From positions 248,001 through 312,000 of the forward strand of contig JAFABB010000040.1 in NCBI GenBank assembly GCA_023426245.1: a stretch of DNA of 64,000 nucleotides, written 5' to 3'. The notes below the pieces were generated by a model. It was not told the origin of the DNA and made no database searches. It saw only the letters and a program-made list of their open reading frames with translations. Of this stretch, positions 18,509 to 27,296 are shown piece by piece (the stretch's first letter is position 1; each line of letters starts with the position of its first letter). The stretch is from Bacillota bacterium. GTDB lineage: Bacteria > Bacillota > UBA4882 > UBA8346. Both the position numbers and the translations under genes were made by a program.

Positions 18509-18616
18509 CTAGTAGAGCGTATCGTAAATAAACGGCAATCAGAAACGGGGTAGGTCCGCTCTACTTAAGTAAAACGTTCCCAATCAGAATAGTTATTGAG
18601 AGAACGTTTTACTAGT
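18509..18616. repeat. two-hairpin repeat element, copy 1
   Basis: A 108-base element starting CTAGTAGAGCG and ending ACGTTTTACTAGT. The first half folds as AGTAGAGCG/CGCTCTACT around a 25-30 base loop and the second half as AAGTAAAACGTTC/GAACGTTTTACT, meeting at a central TTAA. A second copy lies at 58891-59001 with the same layout. The ends form imperfect terminal inverted repeats (CTAGTA...). It fits a small non-autonomous mobile element (MITE-like) or a REP-type palindrome. Copy 1 has lost part of the pairing in the first hairpin. Confidence 0.75.
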
Positions 18617-18668
18617 ATATCGGTCTTTACTGATTATTTGTTGCGACTGGATAAAGGAGTTGTCCTAT

Positions 18669-19706
18669 TTGGCCAAATCCCGTAATTTTATTGGTAAGGT
18701 TTTTTTAGGGGCACTGCTCATGGTTTTATCCATGGTTTTGCTCTCTTGTAGTCATTCGGTTCATGATCTATCACCATCACCATCACCAGTAAATCTTCAA
18801 GGTTTGGTGAAAAAAGCTGTCGAGTCCTACCGAGCCAAAGGGATCGATTTTCATCGCAATCTCATGGATTACCAAGCATTAGGAAGCTTTTTGCATTTCG
18901 AGGACACCGCCGGGTTTGATCAATCGTTGTTAAAAAGAGATGGGGAAGGAATTCCTTTCGTGCAATATGACGGTGGTCTTTATTATAACCCGGTGACAGT
19001 CGCTCAGTATGCGCTTTTCCAATATGGTAAATTTCTTCGGAAACAGGCTTTGTTGGATGATTTCAAGGCCGTATCCGATAAATTGTTGGATTTACAAGAA
19101 TCGGACGGTTCCTTTCGTTATTCTTTCGCATGGTATTATTACCTTACGGGGAGAAAATTCAAAACCGGGTGGGTCTCAGCGATGGCTCAAGGCCAAGCCT
19201 TAAGCGTGTTGGCCAGGGCCTATGCGTTAACAAAAGACAGTCGCTATTGGGAGGCGGGTAAAAAGGCATTTCAATTTTTATTGACTCCCACGGCAGCTGG
19301 TGGAGTCATGGATACTCTGGAAGATTTAAATCCGAGTTGGAAAAATTATGTCACTTTTGAACTATATCCGGTAGAACCGGCTTCTTATACCTTAAACGGT
19401 TTTATGTTTACGCTCTTGGGATGTTATGACTGGTGGCAACTGGCTCCCGGGGCATCGGAGGGTAGTTGTAAAATGGCGCTGGCGGCCTTTACGGCAGGTA
19501 TTAAGACCTTGAATTTAATATTGGAATATTACGATGTTGGGGGATTTGCATCGTATGATTTGGGTTACATCACTTATCAGGCTAGACCCAATTTAGATCC
19601 CTTCTATTTTGCGGTTGATATTTACTTATTACATGCCCTTTATTCTGTAACTGGGGATGAAAATTTACGGAAATATGAACTGCTTTGGTCATCCTATGTG
19701 AATTAA
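18669..19706 (+). CDS. lipoprotein with D-glucuronyl C5-epimerase-like domain
   Basis: A 345-residue lipoprotein. The lipobox LLSCS follows a hydrophobic N-terminal segment, so mature protein should be lipid-anchored outside the membrane. The remaining chain is an alpha/alpha barrel-like domain with DGGLYYNPVTVAQYAL, QESDGSFRYSFAWY and GWVSAMAQGQALSVLARAY, the signature of the glucuronyl C5-epimerase C-terminal family, which in animals acts on heparan sulfate. In bacteria substrates are mostly unknown. Start TTG 18669 has AAAGGAG 9 bases upstream; an in-frame TTG at 18660 is too close. Its end overlaps the convergent dac gene by 4 bases. Confidence 0.82.
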   Translation: MAKSRNFIGKVFLGALLMVLSMVLLSCSHSVHDLSPSPSPVNLQGLVKKAVESYRAKGIDFHRNLMDYQALGSFLHFEDTAGFDQSLLKRDGEGIPFVQYDGGLYYNPVTVAQYALFQYGKFLRKQALLDDFKAVSDKLLDLQESDGSFRYSFAWYYYLTGRKFKTGWVSAMAQGQALSVLARAYALTKDSRYWEAGKKAFQFLLTPTAAGGVMDTLEDLNPSWKNYVTFELYPVEPASYTLNGFMFTLLGCYDWWQLAPGASEGSCKMALAAFTAGIKTLNLILEYYDVGGFASYDLGYITYQARPNLDPFYFAVDIYLLHALYSVTGDENLRKYELLWSSYVN

Positions 19707-20512
19707 CCCCGTAGGTTAAAACCGTAGTTGAATAGTTTAATGGAATCATTATAAATGGTCGAGGTTTTCAGGACGATATTAATTAACGTCTTTCCCCGGT
19801 AGGATGCTGCTGAAACCAAACATCCGCCGGCATTTACCGTATATCCGGTTTTAACGCCAATCGCATAAGGGTAGCGCCAGAGAAGTTTATTATGGTTCTC
19901 CAACTGTCTGGTTTGCCCTGGTTTGGAACCGGGAATCTCCTTTACTTTCGTTCCGACAATAGCCGCGAAGTTTGAATTTTTAAGGGCATAACGGGTTAGG
20001 ATGGACATATCATAAGCCGTGGTGTAATGACCGATTTCTGGAAGACCGCTGGCATTTTTGAAAAAAGTGTTTTTCATTCCCAAAAGTTTTGCTTTTTGAT
20101 TCATGACTTTCGTAAAATTCGCTTCCGTACCGGATACCGCTTCCGCTAAGGCGGTGGCGGCATCGTTGCCGGATTCCAACATCAACCCGTAAAGTAATTC
20201 CCGGACAGTTCTTTTCTCGTATTTTCGCAAATTCATTGAAGTTCCTTCTTTGGAAGCTGCATCGGGATGGACAGTGACGATGGTATTTAACCTTAATTTC
20301 TCCAAAACCAGGAGTGCAGTCATGATTTTAGTTGTACTGGCCGGAGCCATGATTGCCAGGGAACTTTTTGAGTATAGAACTGTCCCGCTATTGAGGTCGA
20401 CTAAAATTGCAGATCGCGCGTTAATCGATGGTTTATTGAGTTGTTGAGCGGAAATAAGTTCCGGAATAAGAAAAAGAATCAAGGCAACGGCTAATAATGT
20501 AAATTTTTTCAT
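19703..20512 (-). CDS. D-alanyl-D-alanine carboxypeptidase (DacF/PBP5 class)
   Basis: A low-molecular-mass penicillin-binding protein of 269 residues that trims the terminal D-Ala of peptidoglycan. The catalytic motifs are SxxK (S59-TTK62 in APASTTK), SGN (in LESGNDAAT) and KTG (in GVKTGYT). There is a signal peptide (residues 1-22), but no obvious C-terminal amphipathic anchor, so it is shorter than typical DacA/DacF proteins (about 380). Start ATG 20512 begins the signal peptide; an upstream in-frame start adds 15 residues without signal character. Confidence 0.88.
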   Translation of the reverse strand: MKKFTLLAVALILFLIPELISAQQLNKPSINARSAILVDLNSGTVLYSKSSLAIMAPASTTKIMTALLVLEKLRLNTIVTVHPDAASKEGTSMNLRKYEKRTVRELLYGLMLESGNDAATALAEAVSGTEANFTKVMNQKAKLLGMKNTFFKNASGLPEIGHYTTAYDMSILTRYALKNSNFAAIVGTKVKEIPGSKPGQTRQLENHNKLLWRYPYAIGVKTGYTVNAGGCLVSAASYRGKTLINIVLKTSTIYNDSIKLFNYGFNLRG

Positions 20513-21159
20513 TGGACATATCCCTGGCATAAGTTTTGGTTGAATGAACCTATCCAACCCATCTTGAAAAGCTCTCTTTTCAATATATTCTTGGTTTCAA
20601 CAAGAGGTAAACAATTTCCTTTGAAAAAATCTGGAAATTATCTTCGAATACCAGCCCAATAAATTTTAGGCCTGTCAAACCTGAAAGAGGGGATTTCACA
20701 ATGAAAGTAAAGCCTCCCGATGGGTCTAAAACGAATAATGTTAAGGGAGTTGCTGGATACACTCTAAATAGGCAATTTAATTTTAATTATTGACAAAAAT
20801 GAAGACTTTATACTCCCTAGATCCTAATTGTTTCATGGGATTCAAAAATTTTCAGCCCTATAGATTTCTAACAAAATATATTCACGACATCATGAACACG
20901 GCATAGATTGGAGATGCTAGATAATAAAACCCCAGGTAACTTAAAAAACGCGTTCTTAAAGAACGCATTCATAAAGAACGTGGCGTGGATTTCGATGAAA
21001 CGCCAACCGATCCCGTATGGATATGTAAACGTAAATGAAGGTTTTCCTACGATTTAATGAGTTTTTTACGAAAACCCTGATCCAACTGCAGGAGAATAGG
21101 ATGCCGGAGAAGAATGAAGAAAAAAAAGAGCAGCAACATTTTGTTGGAGGGATTATTGA
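20513..21159. other. 640-base intergenic region with one strong inverted repeat
   Basis: No convincing gene. At 20950-20966 a GCGTTCTT/AAGAACGC palindrome is followed by a further AAAGAACG half, suggesting a protein-binding site or remnant repeat. A 60-codon minus-strand frame at 20580-20762 lacks a ribosome site. The stretch just before 21160 (AAGAATGAAGAAAAAAAAGAG) is purine-rich. Confidence 0.4.
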
Positions 21160-21729
21160 ATGGCAGAAGCAAGTGTCTCATTAAAAATATTAATGGAGAC
21201 TCATTTTGATTGGGATGAACCCCTGAAATATGTCCATGATTACCGTGCCGATATCATGGTAAATGGAGATAAAGTCCAGAATTCGGTAAAGATGGGGCAT
21301 ATTAGTGGGAGCTATATTGCGGTTGATTTATGGCTTGCCCATCCGGTCGGTACTCTTTTTGATGTTTTTGATTCTCACAGTCAGTCCTTATCTGAGCTTT
21401 ATAATGTAATCATGGACGAGAATCAAGAACTTAAAGCCAGTATTATTGAGGAGATCAATTATCGGAATATCCTGTTTATCGAGGATGTCGGGATTGAAGA
21501 CGCTGGTTATGAAAAGGAAACGGAACTGCTTACCAAAGGGATCGTCCATTTTATCCGGACTTTGGCGAGGGAAGTTGATGCCGTGATTTACGAACCCGTA
21601 TTGAACACTAAAAACCAAAAGATAAATGATGTCTTTAAGGAATTGGGCTTTAAACGGATCACGGATTCACATTATTTGTTTTTTAACCGGCATTTGGCTT
21701 TATCTTTACCGGATGGGTCCCAATTTTAA
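21160..21729 (+). CDS. hypothetical protein, 189 residues
   Basis: A soluble, acidic protein. I do not recognise the family. The C-terminal half (EVDAVIYEPVLNTKNQKINDVFKELGFKRITDSHYLFF) resembles the end of a GNAT-type acyltransferase fold, where a beta strand is followed by a helix and GFK-type turn, but no acetyl-CoA loop is visible. Start ATG 21160 follows TTGGAGGG. A strong terminator follows. Confidence 0.6.
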   Translation: MAEASVSLKILMETHFDWDEPLKYVHDYRADIMVNGDKVQNSVKMGHISGSYIAVDLWLAHPVGTLFDVFDSHSQSLSELYNVIMDENQELKASIIEEINYRNILFIEDVGIEDAGYEKETELLTKGIVHFIRTLAREVDAVIYEPVLNTKNQKINDVFKELGFKRITDSHYLFFNRHLALSLPDGSQF

Positions 21730-21785
21730 TCGGGCAAGCCGAAAGGTAAGCTTAAAAAGTTTTTGAGCTTTTGAATTTTCTCAAG

Positions 21786-21821
21786 AAAAACGGAGGAAAA
21801 GTTTCTTTTCTCCGTTTTTTT
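21786..21821 (+). terminator. intrinsic terminator
   Basis: Arms AAAAACGGAG and CTCCGTTTTT enclosing AAAAG/CTTTT pairing, ending in a run of T. It closes the preceding hypothetical gene. Confidence 0.88.
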
Positions 21822-21873
21822 ATTGGTAAGATGTTTTGTTGCCGCATGACCCTTATCCCTTTGACCCATTGAA

Positions 21874-22011
21874 TTAATTAGTTTTTTTACACATTAAAAC
21901 CGGAATTTGGATTAAGGCTAAAACAAAAAAAACAAGGGCTATCATCCAGATTTTTCGGGCATAAATCGCTTCGGATTGCCGATGCCCGCCAGGAATTGGC
22001 GTAGGAACCAA
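21874..22011 (-). CDS. 45-residue single-span membrane protein behind a LexA-like box
   Basis: Begins with TTG at 22011, 6-7 bases after a GAGGAGGTG ribosome site on the minus strand. The product has a 20-residue polar N-terminus, one hydrophobic helix (about residues 21-40, WMIALVFFVLALIQIPVLM) and a CKKTN tail. The frame continues open to 22098, but the longer version lacks a start signal. A LexA-like box lies 70 bases upstream between plausible -35 and -10 hexamers. Small SOS-induced membrane proteins such as YneA or SidA block cell division, and a similar role is possible here (inference; no LysM domain is present). Confidence 0.5.
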   Translation of the reverse strand: MVPTPIPGGHRQSEAIYARKIWMIALVFFVLALIQIPVLMCKKTN

Positions 22012-22068
22012 CGAAGACACCTCCTCAAAGAATAACAGATCGAACATTTGTTTTACTATCGGTTCTAT

Positions 22069-22104
22069 GATATAATAATTCCGAACGTAAGTTCGCAAAC
22101 GGGA
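22069..22104 (-). promoter_or_regulatory. promoter with LexA-like (SOS) box
   Basis: On the minus strand TTGCGA (-35) and TTATAT (-10) are separated by 17 bases. The sequence between them includes CGAACTTACGTTCG on that strand (22082-22095), which matches the Gram-positive SOS box CGAACRNRYGTTYC with one or two deviations and is palindromic at both ends. A repressor bound here would block the promoter of the 45-residue membrane protein. Confidence 0.6.
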
Positions 22105-22209
22105 AAGAAAAGTTGGTTATAAATATGAATTCCCTTTCATAGTATGAATTAAGGACATGCAGACGATACTGTATGGGTTGGCAATATATTACAATCGGAG
22201 GTTAATACC

Positions 22210-22410
22210 ATGTATATTGTAGGATTGAATAGTCAACAAAGGTTTTATTTTATTAGCAAATTGGAACAACGCGAGGAACTTGAGGAAAAAGGTTTTCAAG
22301 TCTTAAATACCACATATGAAAAGATTACCGCGGCTGCGGATGCCGTCAGGGAGTTGAATAACAAGGCGGAAAGAGAGAATCGAAGAACCTTATTGGGAAA
22401 GGTAGGGTAA
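22210..22410 (+). CDS. small hypothetical protein, 66 residues
   Basis: A charged, mostly helical 66-residue protein; the second half (AADAVRELNNKAERENRRT) is predicted to be a coiled helix. No family recognised. ATG 22210 follows ATCGGAGG with a 7-base spacer. It is convergent with leuB; an inverted-repeat element lies between them. Confidence 0.55.
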   Translation: MYIVGLNSQQRFYFISKLEQREELEEKGFQVLNTTYEKITAAADAVRELNNKAERENRRTLLGKVG

Positions 22411-22508
22411 TGATAGGGTTTTTGATTTCCCTTTCGTTCAAAATGCCAATGGACTTGATATGAAGCTGTCCCAAAAGGAAATTCGTGCCCGATGGCACGC
22501 AAGATCAA

Positions 22509-22558
22509 GATATACAATATATCCCGTTTTGGTATTCCATAATGATATATTGTATATC
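22509..22558. repeat. 14-bp inverted-repeat element, copy 1
   Basis: GATATACAATATAT and its exact reverse complement enclose a 22-base loop. The same arms occur at 28225-28271 with a different loop. Located between two convergent genes, so it may also act as a bidirectional transcription stop. Confidence 0.7.
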
Positions 22559-22605
22559 TCCGGAATTTCAAAATGCTTTGTAGCCAGCTTCGATTGACTT
22601 AATCT

Positions 22606-23673
22606 TTAAACCCTCTCCCGTACGAGTTCCCCCATTTCTTTGGTACCTACCTTTTTCATGCCTTCTGCCATCAAATCGGCGGTCCGGTAATTCTCTTGGA
22701 GTACTTTTTGGACGGCTTGCTCAATGATTTCCGCCGGTTCTTGCAACTTGAAAGAGTGGCGCAGCATCATCGCGGCACTTAAGATGGTTGCCAAGGGATT
22801 TGCCATATTTTTGCCTGCAATGTCAGGGGCTGAACCGTGGGAAGGTTCATAAAGAGCGGTTTTCCCTCCTAAACTTGCGGAGGGCAACATTCCCAGAGAG
22901 CCGGTAAGCATGGCAGCCTGGTCAGTCAGGATGTCGCCGAACATATTTTCAGTCACGATTACATCAAACTGGCCGGGGTTGCGCACCAGTTGCATCGCAC
23001 AATTATCGACATACATATGGGAAAGTTCGATGTCGGGATAATCCTTACCGATTTTAACGATAGTTTCCCGCCATAGTCTGGAGCTTTCCAATACATTCGC
23101 TTTATCAACCGATATTAAGCGTCTTTTGCGCCCGCGGGCCGCTTCAAAAGCTAAACGTCCAATCCTTTCAATTTCGTGGGTGTTATAGACAAGAGTATCG
23201 ATGGCTTGTTCTGCGCCGTCTGAAAGAACTTCCCGTTTTTTTGGCCCAAAATAAAGGCCTCCGGTTAATTCCCTAAAAACAATGATGTCGACTCCTTTGA
23301 TGATTTCCGGTTTTAAAGTCGAGGAATCAATTAAGGAATCAAAAACTTTGACCGGCCGCAAGTTGGCAAAAAGGCCTAATTCTTTGCGGAGCGGGAGAAG
23401 GGCAGCCCGCTCCGGGCGCAGTTCAGGCGGTAATTGATCCATTTTGGGACTGCCGACAGCTCCGAGAAGGACAGTATCGGATTGACGGCAGATTTCAAGG
23501 GTCTCGGGAGGTAATGGATGCCCGTATCGATCATAGGCGTCTTCACTGATCAAAGCTTCGCGAAATTCAAACGGGATCTGGAATCTTTCTCCGATTCTTT
23601 TCAAAGTCGCAACGGCTTCAGGGACGATTTCCCGGCCAATTCCGTCTCCGGCTAATACGGCGATTTTATACAT
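22606..23673 (-). CDS. leuB: 3-isopropylmalate dehydrogenase
   Basis: Oxidatively decarboxylates 3-isopropylmalate to 2-ketoisocaproate using NAD+ in leucine synthesis. The 355-residue protein has the beta-decarboxylating dehydrogenase signatures: AVLAGDGIGREIVPEAV at the N-terminus, RELTGGLYFGPKKRE around residue 135, the metal site VTENMFGDILTDQAAML and NAD-specific EPSHGSAPDIAGKNMANP. It is the third gene of a leuC-leuD-leuB operon on the minus strand, 26 bases after leuD. Confidence 0.97.
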   Translation of the reverse strand: MYKIAVLAGDGIGREIVPEAVATLKRIGERFQIPFEFREALISEDAYDRYGHPLPPETLEICRQSDTVLLGAVGSPKMDQLPPELRPERAALLPLRKELGLFANLRPVKVFDSLIDSSTLKPEIIKGVDIIVFRELTGGLYFGPKKREVLSDGAEQAIDTLVYNTHEIERIGRLAFEAARGRKRRLISVDKANVLESSRLWRETIVKIGKDYPDIELSHMYVDNCAMQLVRNPGQFDVIVTENMFGDILTDQAAMLTGSLGMLPSASLGGKTALYEPSHGSAPDIAGKNMANPLATILSAAMMLRHSFKLQEPAEIIEQAVQKVLQENYRTADLMAEGMKKVGTKEMGELVRERV

Positions 23674-23699
23674 GGCAACCTCCTGGATTTCCTTAAGAA

Positions 23700-24194
23700 T
23701 TATTTGATTTGTTTTTTTACATACTCAATCAGTCCGCCCGCGGTAATAAGCTCCTGCATAAAAGGGGGAAATTTTTCCGCTTGAAAAATTTTTCCCTTGG
23801 AGATGTCGGTAATGACACCCGTACTGAGATTAATGGCCACTTGATCTCCTTCGGCAATTGCCGCACTGGCTTCGGGCGATTCTAAAATCGGCAAGCCGAT
23901 GTTAATGGCATTGCGATAAAAGATTCTGGCAAAAGAGGAGGCTATAACGCAACTTAATCCCGCCGCCTTGATGGCGATGGGGGCATGCTCCCTGGAGCTG
24001 CCGCATCCGAAGTTTTTGCCGGCCACAATGATATCTCCGGGTTTGACTTTGGAAATAAAAGCCGGATCGGCATCTTCCATGCAATGGGCCGCTAATTCCT
24101 TCGGGTCACTGGTATTTAAATAACGGGCCGGAATAATTAAGTCGGTATCGACATCATTACCAAACCGCCAAACTTTTCCTTCGATTTGATTCAT
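23700..24194 (-). CDS. leuD: 3-isopropylmalate dehydratase small subunit
   Basis: The swivelling domain that works with LeuC to isomerise 2-isopropylmalate. The 164-residue protein has DVDTDLIIPARYLNT near the N-terminus and the GKNFGCGSSREHAP substrate-binding loop. The start codon overlaps the leuC stop by 4 bases, so the subunits are translationally coupled. Confidence 0.97.
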   Translation of the reverse strand: MNQIEGKVWRFGNDVDTDLIIPARYLNTSDPKELAAHCMEDADPAFISKVKPGDIIVAGKNFGCGSSREHAPIAIKAAGLSCVIASSFARIFYRNAINIGLPILESPEASAAIAEGDQVAINLSTGVITDISKGKIFQAEKFPPFMQELITAGGLIEYVKKQIK

Positions 24195-25453
24195 TTTACT
24201 CCTACCTCCTCGGGTCCGGCTATTTTTCCGGCGATTGCCGATGCTGCAGCTACTGCTGGGCCGGCTAAATAAACTTCACTTTCGGGATGTCCCATCCGGC
24301 CGACAAAATTACGATTGGTGGTGGCGACGGCCCTTTCACCTTTTGCTAAAATACCCATATGGCCCCCAAGGCAAGGTCCGCAAGTGGGCGTGGAAACTGC
24401 GGCTCCGGCATCCAGGAAAATGTCGAACAATCCTTCGTGCATTGCTTGGCGCCAGATGGCTTGGGTTCCCGGAATAACAATTAAACGGACATTGGGGTTA
24501 ACTTTTTTCCCTTTCAAAACCGTTGCCGCTTCTCTGAGATCCTCAATCCGGCCATTGGTGCAAGATCCGATAATAGATTGATCAATGCTGATATTGTCAC
24601 ATTGAGATAGCGGCTTGCTATTTTCCGGTAAATGAGGGAAGGCGATTTGAGGTTCCAGTTTGGATACATCCCATTCATAGGTTTTAACATATTTGGCATC
24701 CGGATCGCTGCTGTAAACCGTATATTTCCGGTTGGATCGTCCCTTTACGTATTCAATGGTCTTGTCATCGACTGCGAAGATACCGTTTTTACCGCCGGCT
24801 TCGATTGCCATATTGGCCATGGTGAAACGGCCTTCCATAGAAAGAGCGCAAATCGCTTCGCCGGTGAATTCCATCGCCTGATACAAGGCTCCGTCGACTC
24901 CGATTTGTCCGATAGTATAGAGAATCAAATCTTTTCCCCCAATCCACTTTGGGAGTTTGCCCGAATAGATGAAGCGGATGCTTTCGGGAACTTTTAACCA
25001 GGCTTTACCTGTCGCCATTCCGGCTGCCATATCGGTACTGCCAACTCCGGTTGAAAATGCTCCTAAAGCACCATAAGTACAAGTATGAGAGTCGGCGCCG
25101 ATCACGAGATCGCCGGGAACTACCAAACCCTTTTCGGGTAAAAGACAGTGCTCGACCCCCATCGTTCCGACTTCGAAGTAATTGGTAATTCCGTAACGGT
25201 GTGCAAAATCGCGCATCATTTTTGCTTGTTCGGCTGACTTGATATCTTTGTTGGGGGTGAAATGATCCGGGACTAAAGCGATTTTGTCACGGTCAAATAC
25301 TTTAGTGACGCCGATTTTATTAAATTCCTTAAACGCAACCGGCGCAGTAATATCATTTCCTAACACCAAATCCAAAGATACGTCGATTAATTCTCCTGGT
25401 GAAACTTGGGGTTTTCCGGCATGCGCGGCCAGAATTTTTTCAGTGATGGTCAT
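24191..25453 (-). CDS. leuC: 3-isopropylmalate dehydratase large subunit
   Basis: An aconitase-family 4Fe-4S enzyme of about 420 residues. The cluster cysteines are in IIGSCTNGR and the CGPC pair of TPTCGPCLGGHMG; the substrate region GADSHTCTYGALGAFSTGVGST is intact. Start: ATG 25453 (MTITEKIL) or TTG 25459 are best placed behind AGGAAAGGAT; the ATG at 25468 overlaps that ribosome site. No leuA is adjacent and no T-box or leader peptide is evident before the gene. Confidence 0.96.
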   Translation of the reverse strand: MTITEKILAAHAGKPQVSPGELIDVSLDLVLGNDITAPVAFKEFNKIGVTKVFDRDKIALVPDHFTPNKDIKSAEQAKMMRDFAHRYGITNYFEVGTMGVEHCLLPEKGLVVPGDLVIGADSHTCTYGALGAFSTGVGSTDMAAGMATGKAWLKVPESIRFIYSGKLPKWIGGKDLILYTIGQIGVDGALYQAMEFTGEAICALSMEGRFTMANMAIEAGGKNGIFAVDDKTIEYVKGRSNRKYTVYSSDPDAKYVKTYEWDVSKLEPQIAFPHLPENSKPLSQCDNISIDQSIIGSCTNGRIEDLREAATVLKGKKVNPNVRLIVIPGTQAIWRQAMHEGLFDIFLDAGAAVSTPTCGPCLGGHMGILAKGERAVATTNRNFVGRMGHPESEVYLAGPAVAAASAIAGKIAGPEEVGVK

Positions 25454-25487
25454 ACTCAAGGGGATCATCCTTTCCTGTCGTTCAATT

Positions 25488-26336
25488 TTATGGCTTTGTT
25501 CCCGCAGCTAAAAACATGGGAATTTCAATCGTCTCTCCGGCGCGGTTGGAGGTCCGGCAACTACAATCAAAATCAGCGATGTCGATGTCAACAAGACCGG
25601 TTTCTTCATACCATAGCTTGATTTCGTTTCTTTCAAAGCCAAGCCATAAATCAAATTTTTCTTCCTTTACCCACTGGTGATTGTGCTGTTTTACATCAGT
25701 GATAACAAGTCGGCCGCCGGGTTTAAGGATCCGGACCATTTCCTTGATGGCGATAGCCGGTTCCAGCAAATGGTGCAGGAGAAGGTTGGCAAATACCATA
25801 TCCTGGCTGGCATCTTCCAAGGGTAAATCGTGGGCGTCGCCAACCAGAAATTGAATATTCTCTAACTTGGCCTTCATAATATCATTGGCAGCAACTTCAA
25901 GCATAGCGGTGGAGGAATCGATTGCTATGACATTGCCGGCATATTTGGCTAAACCTTTGGCCAAATAACCGGTGCCCGTGCCAATGTCGGCGACCTTGTA
26001 ACTTTCCATGGGTGTGAAGCGGGATATTACTTTTTCCCGAAGGATACTTCCATAGCAATCTTTTCTTAATTCATCATACACCGGAGCAACTTGATCAAAG
26101 TAGGCGTTATTTTCATCCTCTATCGAAGTATACGAGCGTGAATTGCCCGATTCGATCCAGTTCAATAAGGCTACACGGGAAAAACGCCATTCCCGCCCGA
26201 CCTTCCTGGCGGGTATGTCCTCTTCTCTTAATAATTTTAAGAATGTTTTGCTGCTGACCTGAAAAAGCTGGCTGGCTTCTTCCAATGTTAAGACATCTTT
26301 TGAAATCAAAATATCTCTCTGATCCTTATTGTCCAT
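25488..26336 (-). CDS. excisionase-type HTH domain fused to a class I SAM methyltransferase
   Basis: Residues about 15-62 form a MerR/excisionase-like helix-turn-helix: LTLEEASQLFQVSSKTFLKLLREEDIPARKVGREWRF, typical of DNA-binding excisionase domains. Residues about 75-282 are a UbiE-like methyltransferase with VADIGTGTGYLAKGLA (motif I), DLPLEDASQDMVFANLLLHHL and RILKPGGRLVITDV. The protein may be a SAM-binding regulator or a methyltransferase targeted to DNA or a DNA-bound partner. It lies 20 bases upstream of leuC on the same strand, so co-transcription is possible. Confidence 0.78.
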   Translation of the reverse strand: MDNKDQRDILISKDVLTLEEASQLFQVSSKTFLKLLREEDIPARKVGREWRFSRVALLNWIESGNSRSYTSIEDENNAYFDQVAPVYDELRKDCYGSILREKVISRFTPMESYKVADIGTGTGYLAKGLAKYAGNVIAIDSSTAMLEVAANDIMKAKLENIQFLVGDAHDLPLEDASQDMVFANLLLHHLLEPAIAIKEMVRILKPGGRLVITDVKQHNHQWVKEEKFDLWLGFERNEIKLWYEETGLVDIDIADFDCSCRTSNRAGETIEIPMFLAAGTKP

Positions 26337-26615
26337 CGACTTAAACCTATACGATAATATTTTTAACTATTATATCCATTTTTGAATAATGAGTCAAGGG
26401 TTAAGTTCTACTATCTTCCTTTAAAGTCTGCTATTTTCCGTCTATTGAAAATATGTGTTTTCAAAATATGGGGATCCGGCTGGAAATTTGGATGGTAATA
26501 TATTGAATCGCAGAAGCGGGGAGGAAATTAAAGTTTTGGTGTCGAAATAAAGCGACAATTGCAGAAATAACAGGAAATGTAAATTCAATAGAAGGTTAAA
26601 TCGAGGTGAACAGGT

Positions 26616-27296
26616 TTGATCGAGCTTCATGGGGTTTCCAAAGTTTATGCCAACGGGGTCGTTGCTTTAAATAACATCGACATTTCCATTGAAAAAGGGG
26701 AATTTGTTTTTTTAGTTGGCGCAAGTGGAGCGGGAAAAACGACTTTCATGAAATTAGTCAACCGCCGGGAATTGGCCACGCAAGGGAAGGTTTTTGTGGG
26801 CCGTAAGAATTTATCGCAAATGAAAAACTCGGAGATTCCTATTTTTCGTAGGAATATCGGTACGGTTTTTCAGGATTATAAATTATTGCCCAATAAGACT
26901 ATCTTCGAAAATGTTGCCTTTGCACTGGAGGTTATTGAAGCCTCCCGGAGGGAAGTTCTTCGGCAAGTACCGGCAGTTTTGGATTTAGTGGGTTTGAAGG
27001 ATAAGGCCCGGGTTTTCCCTTCGGAGTTATCCGGTGGAGAACAGCAAAGGGTTTCATTAGCCAGAGCCATTGTGAACCGTCCATTGCTCTTGCTGGCGGA
27101 TGAACCCACCGGCAACCTGGATCCCGATACATCCTGGGGGATAATGGATTTATTTTTAGAAATTAACAAACGGGGTACCACCATTATTATGGCAACTCAT
27201 AATAAAGCCGTTGTCGATAAGATGAGAAAACGGGTCATTGCGTTGGAGAATGGTATTTTGGCCAGAGATGAGCAGAAGGGGGTCTATGAGAGTTGA
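26616..27296 (+). CDS. ftsE: cell division ATP-binding protein FtsE
   Basis: ABC ATPase of 226 residues. Walker A is GASGAGKTT (about residues 36-44), the signature motif ELSGGEQQRVSLARA, Walker B LLLADEPTGNLD and the switch histidine ATHN. With FtsX it controls wall hydrolases at the septum or the cell cylinder. TTG 26616 follows GAGGTGAACAGG. The start of ftsX overlaps its stop by 4 bases. Confidence 0.96.
   Translation: MIELHGVSKVYANGVVALNNIDISIEKGEFVFLVGASGAGKTTFMKLVNRRELATQGKVFVGRKNLSQMKNSEIPIFRRNIGTVFQDYKLLPNKTIFENVAFALEVIEASRREVLRQVPAVLDLVGLKDKARVFPSELSGGEQQRVSLARAIVNRPLLLLADEPTGNLDPDTSWGIMDLFLEINKRGTTIIMATHNKAVVDKMRKRVIALENGILARDEQKGVYES

Noticed and set aside
20580..20762. 60-codon minus-strand frame after the dac gene
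   Set aside because: No start signal and no relation to a known protein; left as intergenic.
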